Shown here: piece by piece, positions 39,344-48,138 of the stretch
Numbering within the stretch: the stretch's first letter is position 1
Layout of the letters: the number at the start of each line of letters is the position of its first letter
Source of the DNA: a virus
DNA: 64,000 bases
Virus record (IMG/VR): IMGVR_UViG_3300047469_000395
Span: 1-64,000 of that record
Direction: 5' to 3' (one strand)
The notes under the pieces: model-generated
The model's input: only the letters and a program-made list of their open reading frames with translations
Databases searched by the model: none
Told to the model about the DNA's origin: nothing
Made by a program: the position numbers and the translations under genes

Positions 39344-39975
39344 ACCGCGCAGGCCGCGCAAAGCCGGCCGCCAAGGAGGTGCATCATGAAGTAGCGAAGC
39401 CCCAAGCTCCACCGCCCAGTGCCAATTCCGACACGCCAGCGGCGTAGAAGCGCGACGTGATGCGCAAGGGTCAAAAATCGGCTGATGAGTTTCGGAGCAC
39501 CCGCCCGGAGATACTCAGGGGACGCCACAAAGCGCAGCTATCTAATTCACGGCCTACGGGCCACCACCAGCCGGACGCCGCCGCAAGGCCGCGCGCCAGA
39601 CCGGCCCTCAGGACGCTGTAACCTGGGAACCACACACCAGCGACGACATCGCGCGCGATGAATCAAAGTCCGCAGGCAATTAGACCACGAACACGCTGAG
39701 CCGCAGCACCTGGCGGCCAATGACCCAAAGGTACTCGTGGAAACCGACCGGCAAGCCGGTTCGCTGATGTGTGGTGAATGCGCAGGCTGATGCGCTTAGT
39801 CTAAGCCCGAGAGGGTGATGGGTAGTTGGGCATACCGAGCCGGCAGACTCCGGCGGTGAGGCTGAAACGCTGCCACCCAACCCATGCCGGGGTATCAGTT
39901 CCGGCCGCCGCAACAATTCGCTGCACCTGCGTTAGTCCCGAGGCCACGGCAGAGGACGAGACCGCAGGGCGGCAG
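39344..39975 (+). ncRNA. Candidate large structured non-coding RNA
   Basis: About 630 bp without a credible gene. Helices seen by eye: 39629-39643 with 39761-39775 (14 of 15 bp); inside it a 14-bp palindrome (39647-39660), 39685-39690 with 39735-39740, GCCGC/GCGGC (39700-39704/39713-39717) and ACCGGC/GCCGGT (39747-39760). Also 39818-39830 with 39876-39885 (10 bp) and a pseudoknot 39832-39836 with 39891-39895; 39921-39931 with 39963-39975; a GGCC(TACG)GGCC hairpin at 39551; GCC(GCAA)GGC at 39580. Stable tetraloops favour the plus strand. A tRNA gene lies 360 bp downstream. Confidence 0.5.
39373..39394 (+). other. Two-codon minigene with very strong Shine-Dalgarno
   Basis: AAGGAGGTG followed after four bases by ATG AAG TAG. 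Nine contiguous bases pair with the 16S rRNA 3' end, far more than neighbouring genes have, yet the frame is only two codons. Confidence 0.35.
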
Positions 39976-40260
39976 TCAGCGTGCCGCTTGCGGCGTGCTG
40001 CTCACACCGAGCAAAGTAGCAGATCGCGCAGCTAAGTGTTTGTGCTTCAGCTGATAGTACAAAGAGGTCTCGCCGGTGTCGTGAGTCTCGACGGGGTGCT
40101 CTTCGAATGTCAGGTAAAAGTGCGACTCGGCGAGCGTCAGGCCAACCAGCACTTCATCGCCATCGTCGTCGACCGTTAGCGCTCCCCGCAGGAGGAGTTC
40201 GCTGCGTCGCGCATCGTCCAGGTCTAGCATTTCCGCCTCGCTCGTTGTTAGGGGCGTCAT
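39976..40260 (-). CDS. Hypothetical leftward protein beside the tRNA gene
   Basis: 94 residues from MTPLTTSEAEMLDLDDARRS. Acidic, with a strand-rich centre (EVLVGLTLAESHFYLTFEE). Opposite to the phage operons, next to the receiver-domain gene. No good ribosome site. Unrecognised. Confidence 0.5.
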   Translation of the reverse strand: MTPLTTSEAEMLDLDDARRSELLLRGALTVDDDGDEVLVGLTLAESHFYLTFEEHPVETHDTGETSLYYQLKHKHLAARSATLLGVSSTPQAAR

Positions 40261-40336
40261 GGATTTTACGTCTTTTGATCGAGGCACGCGGCACGCTACG
40301 GCTGAGAAAAGCAGGTTGCAAATTAGCAAAAGATAC

Positions 40337-40411
40337 GCGGGCATAGCCAAGTGGCAAGGCGTCGTCCTTCCAAGTCGATACGCGCGGGTTCGATCCCCGC
40401 TGCCCGCTCCA
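40337..40411 (+). tRNA. tRNA-Gly (UCC)
   Basis: Full cloverleaf with encoded CCA. Acceptor GCGGGCA/TGCCCGC; D arm GCC/GGC; anticodon loop CTTCCAA with anticodon TCC; anticodon stem has one T-T mismatch; T arm GCGGG-TTCGATC-CCCGC. It lies well inside the prophage, so it is phage-borne rather than the integration target. Confidence 0.9.
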
Positions 40412-40480
40412 GAGTCTCCCGTCCAGCGCCTGTTGGACCTTTGCCGCCGGACACGTTTTGGTGGTTCTTTTATTCGGCGG

Positions 40481-40843
40481 TCACTCCGCGTACCGTAGTA
40501 GCGACGCGGTGATGACCTCGAGATGAACTGGCTTTAACAGGTAGGCATCAAAGTCAGCCATCGCAGCGAGCGGGTTTGTTGGCTCAAAAGGAGTTGCCGA
40601 GACTGCTACGAGACTGAGATGCTTGCGAGACGCGGATAGTCTCCTGATGTGACATGCGAGCACGTAGCCATCAAGATCGGGCAGCCTTATGTCCAGGACG
40701 ATGGCATCATATTCATTCGCAGTTGCAAGGTTTAGTGCGCGATAGCCAGAGTGTGCCAGCTCCACCTTGTGGCCAAGCAATGCAAAATACTCACCATAGA
40801 GCTCGGCCGTATCGGAATTGTCGTCTACGAACAGCAAGCGCAT
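40481..40843 (-). CDS. Stand-alone response-regulator receiver (CheY-like)
   Basis: 120 residues; AGGAC upstream. Receiver signature: RLLFVDDNSDTAELY (acidic pocket), AIVLDIRLPDLDG with the phospho-acceptor Asp, VAVSATPFE and the conserved Lys in YLLKPV. No output domain, so it must act by protein contact. No kinase gene is nearby; it would rely on a host histidine kinase. Leftward cargo flanking the tRNA. Confidence 0.92.
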   Translation of the reverse strand: MRLLFVDDNSDTAELYGEYFALLGHKVELAHSGYRALNLATANEYDAIVLDIRLPDLDGYVLACHIRRLSASRKHLSLVAVSATPFEPTNPLAAMADFDAYLLKPVHLEVITASLLRYAE

Positions 40844-41184
40844 CGGGAAGTCCTATTGAGTTTGGTCGACCATAGTACCATTCTGGTCGTTATCGGCTTG
40901 ATTCAATTGCAAGGCTGCGTGATTTTACTGATCGCCGATCACAATCTTGTTTGCGGAGGATTGCGCAGCGCCGCTTCCCTGGCCTGTTGCCGCCGAATCT
41001 GTGAGCCGCGCTCATGCGTATAAATAAGACACGGCGCGTACCTGCCATCGCACCCCAGCGGCATGGCTTGCAAAAGCGGGTGCAGTTCGCCGACGAAACA
41101 TGACCAGGTGGGTCCGGCTGCCGGGTGCAGAAGATCGTGCCCTGCGGTTCCAGCCCGGAGCGGGCGGCGACAGCGAGGTGAATT
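40844..41184. other. Intergenic stretch before the late genes
   Basis: No firm gene. A leftward 41-codon frame (40939-41064, with THERGSQIRRQQAREAAL) looks protein-like but has no ribosome site. TATAAAT occurs near 41027 on the plus strand; a late promoter here is possible but no -35 is evident. Confidence 0.35.
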
Positions 41185-41430
41185 ATGAATAAACATCAAC
41201 ACCACACGAACAACGGCGTGCTCGGCGCGCCGAAGGGCTGGGACCAGGCGCAGCTGCCATGCGACGCGCTGCCGATCAGCCGTATCGAGGTGGAGGGCAT
41301 GCCTGCTGTGGTGAGCTACTGGAAGCCGTCCGAGAACGAGCTGGCCATGCTGGCCGCCGGCGGGTCAGTCGCGCTGACCATGCTGGGCGTGACGATGCCG
41401 CCTGTGATGCTGGCGGTCGACCCGCTGTAA
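41185..41430 (+). CDS. Conserved hypothetical late-region protein
   Basis: 81 residues; GAGGTGAATT upstream. IEVEGMPAVVSYWKPSENEL and GGSVALTMLGVTMPPVML recur in phage proteins placed just before terminase genes. Role unknown. Stop overlaps the next ATG (TAATG). Confidence 0.72.
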   Translation: MNKHQHHTNNGVLGAPKGWDQAQLPCDALPISRIEVEGMPAVVSYWKPSENELAMLAAGGSVALTMLGVTMPPVMLAVDPL

Positions 41431-42074
41431 TGGCGAAGAAGGCCGCCGCGCCCGTCCAGTCCCGGCCGCTGCCGCCGCAGAGCTACACCGACCCACTGAG
41501 TGCTCGCTACGCGCCGGCGCCGGAGGTGCTGAACTGGGCGAGGGCCGAGATCCTCACCGAAGGCGGCCAGCTGCACAATCCCGACCACGCCCACCTGGAG
41601 TACTGCGACGTGCAGTTCCTGTGGGCGCCGGGCGGCTTTAACAAGCAGGGCCGCACCGTGATCGGCCAGTGCGAAGAGATGCTGTTCCGCTGTGGACCGT
41701 GGCAGAAGGGCCGCCAGCAACAGCAGATGGCCGACTGTTTCGGCATGGTGCCGGATTACCTGATCACCCTGGACGCCAGCTATTGCCTGACCTGCAGCGA
41801 CGCGGAGTTCTGCGCGCTGGTCGAGCACGAGCTGTATCACATCGGCCAGGAGCGCGATCTCTTCGGCGGCCCGGCATTCACCAAGGACGGATTGCCCAAG
41901 CTGATGATTCGCGGGCACGACGTCGAGGAGTTCGTCGGCGTGGTCCGCCGCTACGGTGTGGGCCATCCAGACGGCACGCTGGCCCAGCTGGTTGCCGCTG
42001 CAAACGCCGCCCCCGAGGTGGCAAAGATCAATATTGCGAGGGCGTGCGGTACCTGTCTGCTGAAGGCGGCTTGA
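41430..42074 (+). CDS. Putative phage metallopeptidase
   Basis: 214 residues from the ATG in TAATG. The zinc motif VEHELYHIGQE lies near residue 133, with a large conserved body around it, as in the phage putative metallopeptidase family. It often precedes the small terminase gene; substrate unknown. Confidence 0.82.
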   Translation: MAKKAAAPVQSRPLPPQSYTDPLSARYAPAPEVLNWARAEILTEGGQLHNPDHAHLEYCDVQFLWAPGGFNKQGRTVIGQCEEMLFRCGPWQKGRQQQQMADCFGMVPDYLITLDASYCLTCSDAEFCALVEHELYHIGQERDLFGGPAFTKDGLPKLMIRGHDVEEFVGVVRRYGVGHPDGTLAQLVAAANAAPEVAKINIARACGTCLLKAA

Positions 42075-42106
42075 CATTGACGGCCCCTTGACGGAAGGCA
42101 ATCCCC

Positions 42107-42586
42107 ATGGCGGCACTCAAGGATGACGTAAAAGCCTTCATTGTGCAGGCCCTGGCGTGCTTCGACAAGCCGACCCAGGTTGTCACGTCGGTCAAGGAGC
42201 AATTCAAGCTCGACGTCACCCGCCAGCAGGTGGAGACTTACGACCCGACGAAGTACGCCGGCCGGACGCTGAACATCAAGTGGCGCACGCTGTTTGATGA
42301 CACGCGCAAGCGCTTCCGCGAGGAGACGGCCGAGATCGGTATCGCCAATCGCGCCGCGCGGCTGCGCGCTCTGGACCGAATGGCCGACAAGGCGGAGTCG
42401 AAGGGCAACCTGCCGCTGGCCATGCAGATCATCGAGCAGGCCGCCAAGGAAGTCGGCGACGTCTACGTGAACCGCCGACTGGATCCGCCAAAAGCACCGG
42501 TGGGCACCCAGGAAGGCGGTATTCCCGCCGCGCCGGAGTATGTGCTGAAGCCTGACGAAGATGTCCCAGACCAGCCCATACTCTGA
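42107..42586 (+). CDS. terS: Terminase small subunit (DUF2280)
   Basis: 159 residues. AALKDDVKAFIVQALACFD and LKWRTLFDDTRKRFREE-like NIKWRTLFDDTRKRF are the DUF2280 pattern, used as phage small terminase: a DNA-recognition helix-turn-helix plus a helical core (EIGIANRAARLRALDRMADKA). It overlaps the large subunit gene by 26 bp. Confidence 0.85.
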   Translation: MAALKDDVKAFIVQALACFDKPTQVVTSVKEQFKLDVTRQQVETYDPTKYAGRTLNIKWRTLFDDTRKRFREETAEIGIANRAARLRALDRMADKAESKGNLPLAMQIIEQAAKEVGDVYVNRRLDPPKAPVGTQEGGIPAAPEYVLKPDEDVPDQPIL

Positions 42587-43880
42587 TCCGCCGGTAAAGC
42601 TGACGCCGAAGCAGGCGAATATCTACTGCTGGGGATTCCAGAAGAAGGCCCGCTTCCGCGACGCGGTGTGCGGCCGCCGCTTCGGCAAGACGTTCCTGGG
42701 CAAGGCCGAGATTCGCCGCGCGGTGCGGCTGGCCGCCAAGTGGAACGTCAGCGTCGAGGATGAGATCTGGTACGGCGCGCCGACCTTCAAGCAGGCGAAG
42801 CGCGTTTTCTGGCGCCGGCTGAAGCAGGCGATTCCGGCCAGCTGGCGCGCAAGCAAGCCGAACGAGACCGAATGCTCGATCACGACGAAGGCTGGTCACG
42901 TGGTCCGCATCGTCGGCCTGGATTCATACGACAACCTGCGCGGCTCGGGCCTGTTCTTCGCGCTGGTGGACGAATGGGCGGATTGCCCATACGAGGCATG
43001 GGAAGAAGTGCTGCGCCCGATGCTGTCGACCTGTAAGTACGAGATCGAGGGTGAGCAGCGGGTCGGCGGTCATGCGCTGCGGATCGGCACGCCGAAGGGC
43101 TTCAACCACTGCTACGACAGCTATCTGGACGGCCAGGGCCGCGAACCGGATCACAAGAGCTGGCTCTACACCTCGGTCGATGGCGGCAACGTTCCGTCGG
43201 AAGAGATCGAGGCGGCGCGGCGCAAGATGGACCCGCGCACGTTCCGGCAAGAGTACCTGGCCAGCTTCGAGAACTACCAGGGCGTCATCTATTACTGCTT
43301 CGACCGGCGGAAGAATCACACGGACGATACGGTCAAGCCCGGCGATGCGCTGCACATCGGCATGGACTTTAACGTCGGGAAAATGGCCGCGGTGGTCTAC
43401 GTGATCCGCGACAGCGTGCCGCGTGCGGTTGACGAGTTCGCGGAAGTGTTCGACACGCCGGCGATGATCCAGAAGATCAAGGAGCGCTACCAGCAGGCCG
43501 GCCAGCAGCACGTCATTGCGGTGTACCCGGATGCATCCGGCCAGAACCGTAAGACCAGCGGCGCGAGCGATTCGGACCTGTCGCTGCTGCGCGCAGCGAA
43601 ATTTACGGTGGTCGTCGATTCGACCAACCCGTCGGTCAAGGACCGCATCAACAGCATGAACGCCATGCTGTGCAACACATACGACGAGCGCCGCTTCCTG
43701 GTCAACACGAACAAGTGCCAGAAGTACACGCTCTGCCTTGAGCGCCAGATCTACAACGACAAGGGCGAGCCGGACAAGAAGGGTGGATTCGACCACATGA
43801 ACGATGCAGGCGGCTACTTCATTACGAAGCGCTGGCCCGTCGTCAAGCGCACCGGATCGTCCGAAGCGCTCAGAATTTAA
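42561..43880 (+). CDS. terL: Terminase large subunit
   Basis: 439 residues. Walker A CGRRFGKT (37-44), Walker B LFFALVDE (131-138), and the nuclease Asp in HIGMDFNVGKMA near 268. Pumps DNA into the prohead and cuts it. The start is inside terS, as is usual for coupled terminase pairs. Confidence 0.93.
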   Translation: MSQTSPYSDPPVKLTPKQANIYCWGFQKKARFRDAVCGRRFGKTFLGKAEIRRAVRLAAKWNVSVEDEIWYGAPTFKQAKRVFWRRLKQAIPASWRASKPNETECSITTKAGHVVRIVGLDSYDNLRGSGLFFALVDEWADCPYEAWEEVLRPMLSTCKYEIEGEQRVGGHALRIGTPKGFNHCYDSYLDGQGREPDHKSWLYTSVDGGNVPSEEIEAARRKMDPRTFRQEYLASFENYQGVIYYCFDRRKNHTDDTVKPGDALHIGMDFNVGKMAAVVYVIRDSVPRAVDEFAEVFDTPAMIQKIKERYQQAGQQHVIAVYPDASGQNRKTSGASDSDLSLLRAAKFTVVVDSTNPSVKDRINSMNAMLCNTYDERRFLVNTNKCQKYTLCLERQIYNDKGEPDKKGGFDHMNDAGGYFITKRWPVVKRTGSSEALRI

Positions 43881-43891
43881 GCAAGGAAGCC

Positions 43892-45352
43892 ATGGCCAAG
43901 GTCAACGACATTTCAGCTGCGGTCGCGGCAATGCAGGAAGACTGGGCCAAGATCGATGCGCTGGTCGGCGGCACGAAGGCGATGCGCGCGGCCGGCGTCA
44001 AGTTCTTGCCGAAGTTCCCGGCGGAAGACCAGGAGAGCTACGACTACCGCCTGGCGACGTCGACCTTGTTCAATGGTCTGGGCCGCACGCTGGAGAACAT
44101 GGCCGCCAAGCCGTTCGCCGAGGCGATCACCTACACGGATATCGACCCGGCCGTCGAGGAGTGGCTGGAGAACATCGACCTCAGTGGCAACAATCTGATC
44201 GTGTTCGCGCACAGCGTGTTCACCGAGGGCATGGCGAAGGGGCTGACCCACATCCTGGTCGACATGCCGTCCACGGTCGATGCCGAGGGCCGCCAGAAGT
44301 ACATCACCAAGGCCGACGAGAAGGCCGCCGGCCTGCGCCCATACATGATCCACGTCAAGCCCGGCCAGGTGCTGGGCTGGCGCAGCCAGAAGGGCGCGGA
44401 TGGCGTCGAGCGCCTCACCATGCTGCGCATGATGGAGTGCATCGAGGAGGATGACGGCGAGTTCGGCGTAAAGTCGGTGCCGCAGGTGCGCGTGCTGATT
44501 CCGGGCGCCTGGGCCACGTATCGTGAGGACAAGCAGAAGAAGGGCGAGTGGGTGCTTTTCGAAGAAGGTCGCACCTCGATCGACTTCATCCCACTGGTCA
44601 CGTTCTACACGAAACGCACCGGATTCATGACCGCCGTGCCGCCGCTGCTGGACCTGGCCGACCTGAACATCAAGCACTGGCAGTCGTCCAGCGATCAGGA
44701 CAGCATCCTGCATACCGCGCGCGTGCCGATCCTGTCGATCAGCGGCCTGCAAGACGACGACAAGGTCGAAATCGGCGCGAAATCGTTCCTTCGGCTGCCG
44801 ATGGGCGCGGAGGCAAAGTATGTCGAGCATACCGGCGCCGCTATCGATGCTGGCCGGGTGTCGCTGCAGGATCTGGAAAACCAGATGCGCGCCATGGGTG
44901 CCGAACTGCTGGTCGAGACGCAGGTGGCCAGCACCGCGACCCAGAACAACATCGAGGACGGCGAGGCCAAATGCCAGCTGTCGCGTATGGTGCAGTCCGA
45001 AGAGGACACGCTCGACAACGCCCTGGACATGATGCACCGCTGGATGAATCTCGAATACAAGGGCGCGGTCGACATCTACGACGACTTCTCGTCCGATGCG
45101 ATCCTGGCCACGGCCGGCCCGTTCGTTCTGGCGCTGATCCAGCTGGTGAACAACGGGCTGCTGGACAAGGAATCGGCCTTTGAAGAGATGCAGCGCTACG
45201 GCATCATCAATCCAGACAAAGTATGGGAGGACGTGCAGGCGAAACTGGAGCTGGAAGGGCCTGTGTTCGGCGTGCCGATGCCCGGTGCTCAGCCGCCGGC
45301 ACCTTCGCCCGCACCGACTCCAGCGCCAGCACCAGCCCTGGCCGGTGAATAA
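43892..45352 (+). CDS. Portal protein (DUF4055 type)
   Basis: 486 residues. YDYRLATSTLFNGLGRTLENM, IHVKPGQVLGWR, SIDFIPLVTFY and LDLADLNIKHWQSSSDQDS follow the DUF4055 portal family. Forms the dodecameric DNA channel at one head vertex. Pro/Ala-rich C-terminal tail. Stop overlaps the next ATG. Confidence 0.88.
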   Translation: MAKVNDISAAVAAMQEDWAKIDALVGGTKAMRAAGVKFLPKFPAEDQESYDYRLATSTLFNGLGRTLENMAAKPFAEAITYTDIDPAVEEWLENIDLSGNNLIVFAHSVFTEGMAKGLTHILVDMPSTVDAEGRQKYITKADEKAAGLRPYMIHVKPGQVLGWRSQKGADGVERLTMLRMMECIEEDDGEFGVKSVPQVRVLIPGAWATYREDKQKKGEWVLFEEGRTSIDFIPLVTFYTKRTGFMTAVPPLLDLADLNIKHWQSSSDQDSILHTARVPILSISGLQDDDKVEIGAKSFLRLPMGAEAKYVEHTGAAIDAGRVSLQDLENQMRAMGAELLVETQVASTATQNNIEDGEAKCQLSRMVQSEEDTLDNALDMMHRWMNLEYKGAVDIYDDFSSDAILATAGPFVLALIQLVNNGLLDKESAFEEMQRYGIINPDKVWEDVQAKLELEGPVFGVPMPGAQPPAPSPAPTPAPAPALAGE

Positions 45353-46500
45353 TGAGCGCCCTCGAAGAGTGGTTGCTTGAGGTACTGCTCGGCAACGGCA
45401 TCAAGATGCTGCGCGCCGAGGCGGAGATAAAGGCCAAGGTGCTGGCCCTGCTGGTGCTGATGCAGAAAGACCTGGTCGGCATGCTGTCGAACGCCGGCGA
45501 ACTGTCGGTGATGGGCAAGCAGGCCAAGGCCGCGCTGCTGCGCGAGTCGAACGACCTGATCGCCAGCTATTACGGCAAGGCGCTGGTGCAGCTGGACCTG
45601 TTTGGCGTGGCCGAGGTCGAATCACTGGGCGTGCGGAAGGCGCTGGCGGCCGTGATCGAGCGCGCGGCGCCAGGCCACATCAGCGCCGAGGTGCGCCTGG
45701 GCCTGAGCATGCCGTCGGAGACCTACCTGAAGAAGCTGGTCAGCGACGTGCTGATCCAGGGTTCGCCCGCCAAGAACTGGTGGCTTCGCCAGCAGCAGGA
45801 CACGCAGTTCAAGGTGGCGACCCAGATCCGGATCGGCGCCGCGCAGGGCGAGACGAATGCGCAGATCATCAAGCGCATCGTCGGCGAAGAGGCCAAGGTC
45901 GTGCCGGCCGTGGCCGCGCCCACCGCCAAGGCGCCGACACCGGAGATTCAGCCGGGTGTGCCTGGCGTGATGCCGCTGGCGAAGAAGAACGCCGCCGCAA
46001 TCGTGCAGACCAGCATGGCAACCGTCTCCGCCGCCGCGCGCCGCGCCACGCTGGAACTGAACAAGGATGTGACCAACGGCTTCATGCAGGTCAGCACCCT
46101 GGATAGCCACACCAGCCTGACGTGCATCGCCTACAGCGGAGCCTGCTGGAACTGGGACTACGAGCCGATCAACGGCAACGACCTGCCATGGAACGGCGGC
46201 GTGCCGCGTCACTGGAATTGCCGCAGCGCCGAGATCGCGCTGATGAAGACCCTGCGCGAGATGGGCATCGACATGGACGAGCCGGAGCCTGTCCAGCGCG
46301 CTTCGGCCGCCGGCCCGATCAGCGCGAAGTCCACTTTTGCCGACTTCCTCAAGATGATGGGGCCGGCGTACCAGGACGAATCGCTGGGCAAGGGCAGGGC
46401 GGAGCTGTTCCGCGCCGGCAAGCTCACCCCGCGCGAGCTAGTCGACGCGTCGGGTCGACCGCTGAAGCTGTCGCAGCTCAAGGAGGAGTACTCGAAGTGA
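45352..46500 (+). CDS. Head morphogenesis protein (SPP1 gp7-like)
   Basis: 382 residues. The conserved part is VQTSMATVSAAARRATLE, STLDSHTSLTCIAYSG, and GVPRHWNCRS, typical of the minor head protein family. The C-terminal TFADFLKMMGPAYQDESLG, LTPRELVDASGRPL is also common. Sits between portal and scaffold genes. Confidence 0.87.
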   Translation: MSALEEWLLEVLLGNGIKMLRAEAEIKAKVLALLVLMQKDLVGMLSNAGELSVMGKQAKAALLRESNDLIASYYGKALVQLDLFGVAEVESLGVRKALAAVIERAAPGHISAEVRLGLSMPSETYLKKLVSDVLIQGSPAKNWWLRQQQDTQFKVATQIRIGAAQGETNAQIIKRIVGEEAKVVPAVAAPTAKAPTPEIQPGVPGVMPLAKKNAAAIVQTSMATVSAAARRATLELNKDVTNGFMQVSTLDSHTSLTCIAYSGACWNWDYEPINGNDLPWNGGVPRHWNCRSAEIALMKTLREMGIDMDEPEPVQRASAAGPISAKSTFADFLKMMGPAYQDESLGKGRAELFRAGKLTPRELVDASGRPLKLSQLKEEYSK

Positions 46501-46515
46501 TGTAGAATTTGGCGC

Positions 46516-46728
46516 ATGACCTTCGATGCCAAATCTCTGCTGAACGCGCCGCTGCCGCTGGACCTGACCGTCGATCGGCTTGCCGCTGCGCTCGCACAGT
46601 TGCAATTGATGGGGCTGGGCGGCGCTCAAGTACGACTCCCTGATGGAGCCTCGATCCGAAAGGTCGAGCTGGTAGCGCACGGCGAGGAGCCAGCGCACCT
46701 CATCCTCAAACGCACGACGGGGTCGTAG
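46516..46728 (+). CDS. Small hypothetical protein
   Basis: 70 residues after the head gene; LAALAQLQL-type helix and RKVELVAHGEEPAHLILK strand region. Unrecognised. Confidence 0.5.
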   Translation: MTFDAKSLLNAPLPLDLTVDRLAAALAQLQLMGLGGAQVRLPDGASIRKVELVAHGEEPAHLILKRTTGS

Positions 46729-46731
46729 TAA

Positions 46732-47001
46732 GTGGCATCCGTCAGCCTCATTACACTGGGATTAGGCCGCGTGCCAGGGCTCGAACATCTCGACGAGTGG
46801 AACGTGGAAGCATATCAGCGTGGATATTCAATCGAATTGCTCATTGATATTGAACTCCATGAAGTCGCGCTTTTGACTTTACACACCCCGGTTTTCAGAG
46901 CGCTCGTGGATTACGAGCCTGTAGATGTTCGGTTTGTTGGTGAACCTTACCCCATCAGAGTCCGTGGGCGCATATTCGTGCGATTGTTAATCGTTAGTTA
47001 A
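46732..47001 (+). CDS. Small hypothetical protein
   Basis: 89 residues with a GTG start and strand-rich sequence (SIELLIDIELHEVALLTLH). Lower GC than neighbours and followed by two terminators, so perhaps a recent addition to the late cluster. Confidence 0.5.
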   Translation: MASVSLITLGLGRVPGLEHLDEWNVEAYQRGYSIELLIDIELHEVALLTLHTPVFRALVDYEPVDVRFVGEPYPIRVRGRIFVRLLIVS

Positions 47002-47020
47002 TATTTGATTGTTTCGAACG

Positions 47021-47051
47021 AAGCCTCCCAGGCAACTTGGCGGCTTTTTTT
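47021..47051 (+). terminator. Weak intrinsic terminator in the late cluster
   Basis: AAGCC/GGCTT and CCA/TGG stem followed by a run of T. Confidence 0.6.
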
Positions 47052-47070
47052 AAGCCCACAGATTTACCAG

Positions 47071-47094
47071 ACCGCCCTTGAGGCGGTTTTTTTA
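47071..47094 (+). terminator. Intrinsic terminator in the late cluster
   Basis: ACCGCC/GGCGGT stem, CTTGA loop, seven T. Confidence 0.85.
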
Positions 47095-47166
47095 TGCCGC
47101 AAGCGGACGCGACGCGGTGCTCGGCCGGAAGGCCATCGATAGGGCGGATGCCCGGAAAGTCAGACC

Positions 47167-47976
47167 ATGCCATACAAATTCAATGCCGACGGCACCATCG
47201 CCATGGACGCCGAGAAGAAGCTGCCGATCTTCGTCCACCCGAACGGCACGGAGGCGCCTTTTGACGCCGACAGCACGCTGGGAACCATCACCAAGCTGAA
47301 CGGCGAGGCGAAGGGCCACCGCGAGCGCGCCGAGGCCGCCGAAACCAAGCTGAAGACCTTCGATGGCATCGAAGACGGCGTGGCCGCGCTGGCCGCCCTG
47401 AACACCGTAAAGAGCCTGAGCGTCGGAGACCTGAAGACTGCTGCCCAGGTCAAGGAAATCCAAGACGCGGCAGCAAAGACCGCTCAAGAGCAGGTCGCTG
47501 CCCAAGCCAAGGCAAACGCGACCCAAATTCAAGAGCTGAGCGCGCAGCTGGAAAAGCGCACCAACGAACTGAACACCCACATGATCGGCGGCGGCTTCGC
47601 CAGCTCGAAGCTATTCACCGATGACAAGCATCCGGCGCGTCTGCAAATTCATCCTGAGATGGCAAAGGCATATTTCGGTGCCAACTTCAAGGTCGAAGAC
47701 GGCAAAATGGTCCCTTACGACGCTGCTGGTAACAAGATCTTTTCGCCGACCCGCCCCGGCGAGATCGCAGACTTTGACGAGGGCTTGACCCATCTGGTGC
47801 AAGCCTGCCCATTCAAGGACCAGATCCTGAAAGCCAGCGGCGCTTCCGGTGGCGGCGCCCAAGGCGGCAAGGGCGCCGCCGGTGCGGCGAAACAAGTCAC
47901 GCGCGCTCAGTACGAAGCCGCCGATCCATCCGCGCGCCCAGGCCTGCTGGCCGGCGGCGCCGTACTGGTCGACTGA
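47167..47976 (+). CDS. Scaffold-like head protein (DUF6651-like)
   Basis: 269 residues. Central coiled coil (about 45-135) rich in Ala, Lys, Gln and Glu; then MIGGGFASSKLFTDDKHPAR and YFGANFKVEDGKMV. This organisation is typical of the scaffold-position protein before a P22-type coat gene. Gly/Ala-rich C-terminus. Confidence 0.75.
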   Translation: MPYKFNADGTIAMDAEKKLPIFVHPNGTEAPFDADSTLGTITKLNGEAKGHRERAEAAETKLKTFDGIEDGVAALAALNTVKSLSVGDLKTAAQVKEIQDAAAKTAQEQVAAQAKANATQIQELSAQLEKRTNELNTHMIGGGFASSKLFTDDKHPARLQIHPEMAKAYFGANFKVEDGKMVPYDAAGNKIFSPTRPGEIADFDEGLTHLVQACPFKDQILKASGASGGGAQGGKGAAGAAKQVTRAQYEAADPSARPGLLAGGAVLVD

Positions 47977-47996
47977 TTGACCATTCTGCTTCACCG

Positions 47997-48024
47997 AAGG
48001 CCTGCCACTGAGCAGGCCTTTTTT
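47997..48024 (+). terminator. Intrinsic terminator before the coat gene
   Basis: AAGGCCTGC/GCAGGCCTT perfect 9-bp stem, CACTGA loop, T run. Confidence 0.85.
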
Positions 48025-48138
48025 GTATCCGCAGCACCTGCAACACATAGCCAACGCCTGGATGGGGGTTGGTGCTTTGGGCTGGATGGCCTGTCTGCTT
48101 CGCATATTCCAAACCACCAACTTCCAAAAGGCTACACC

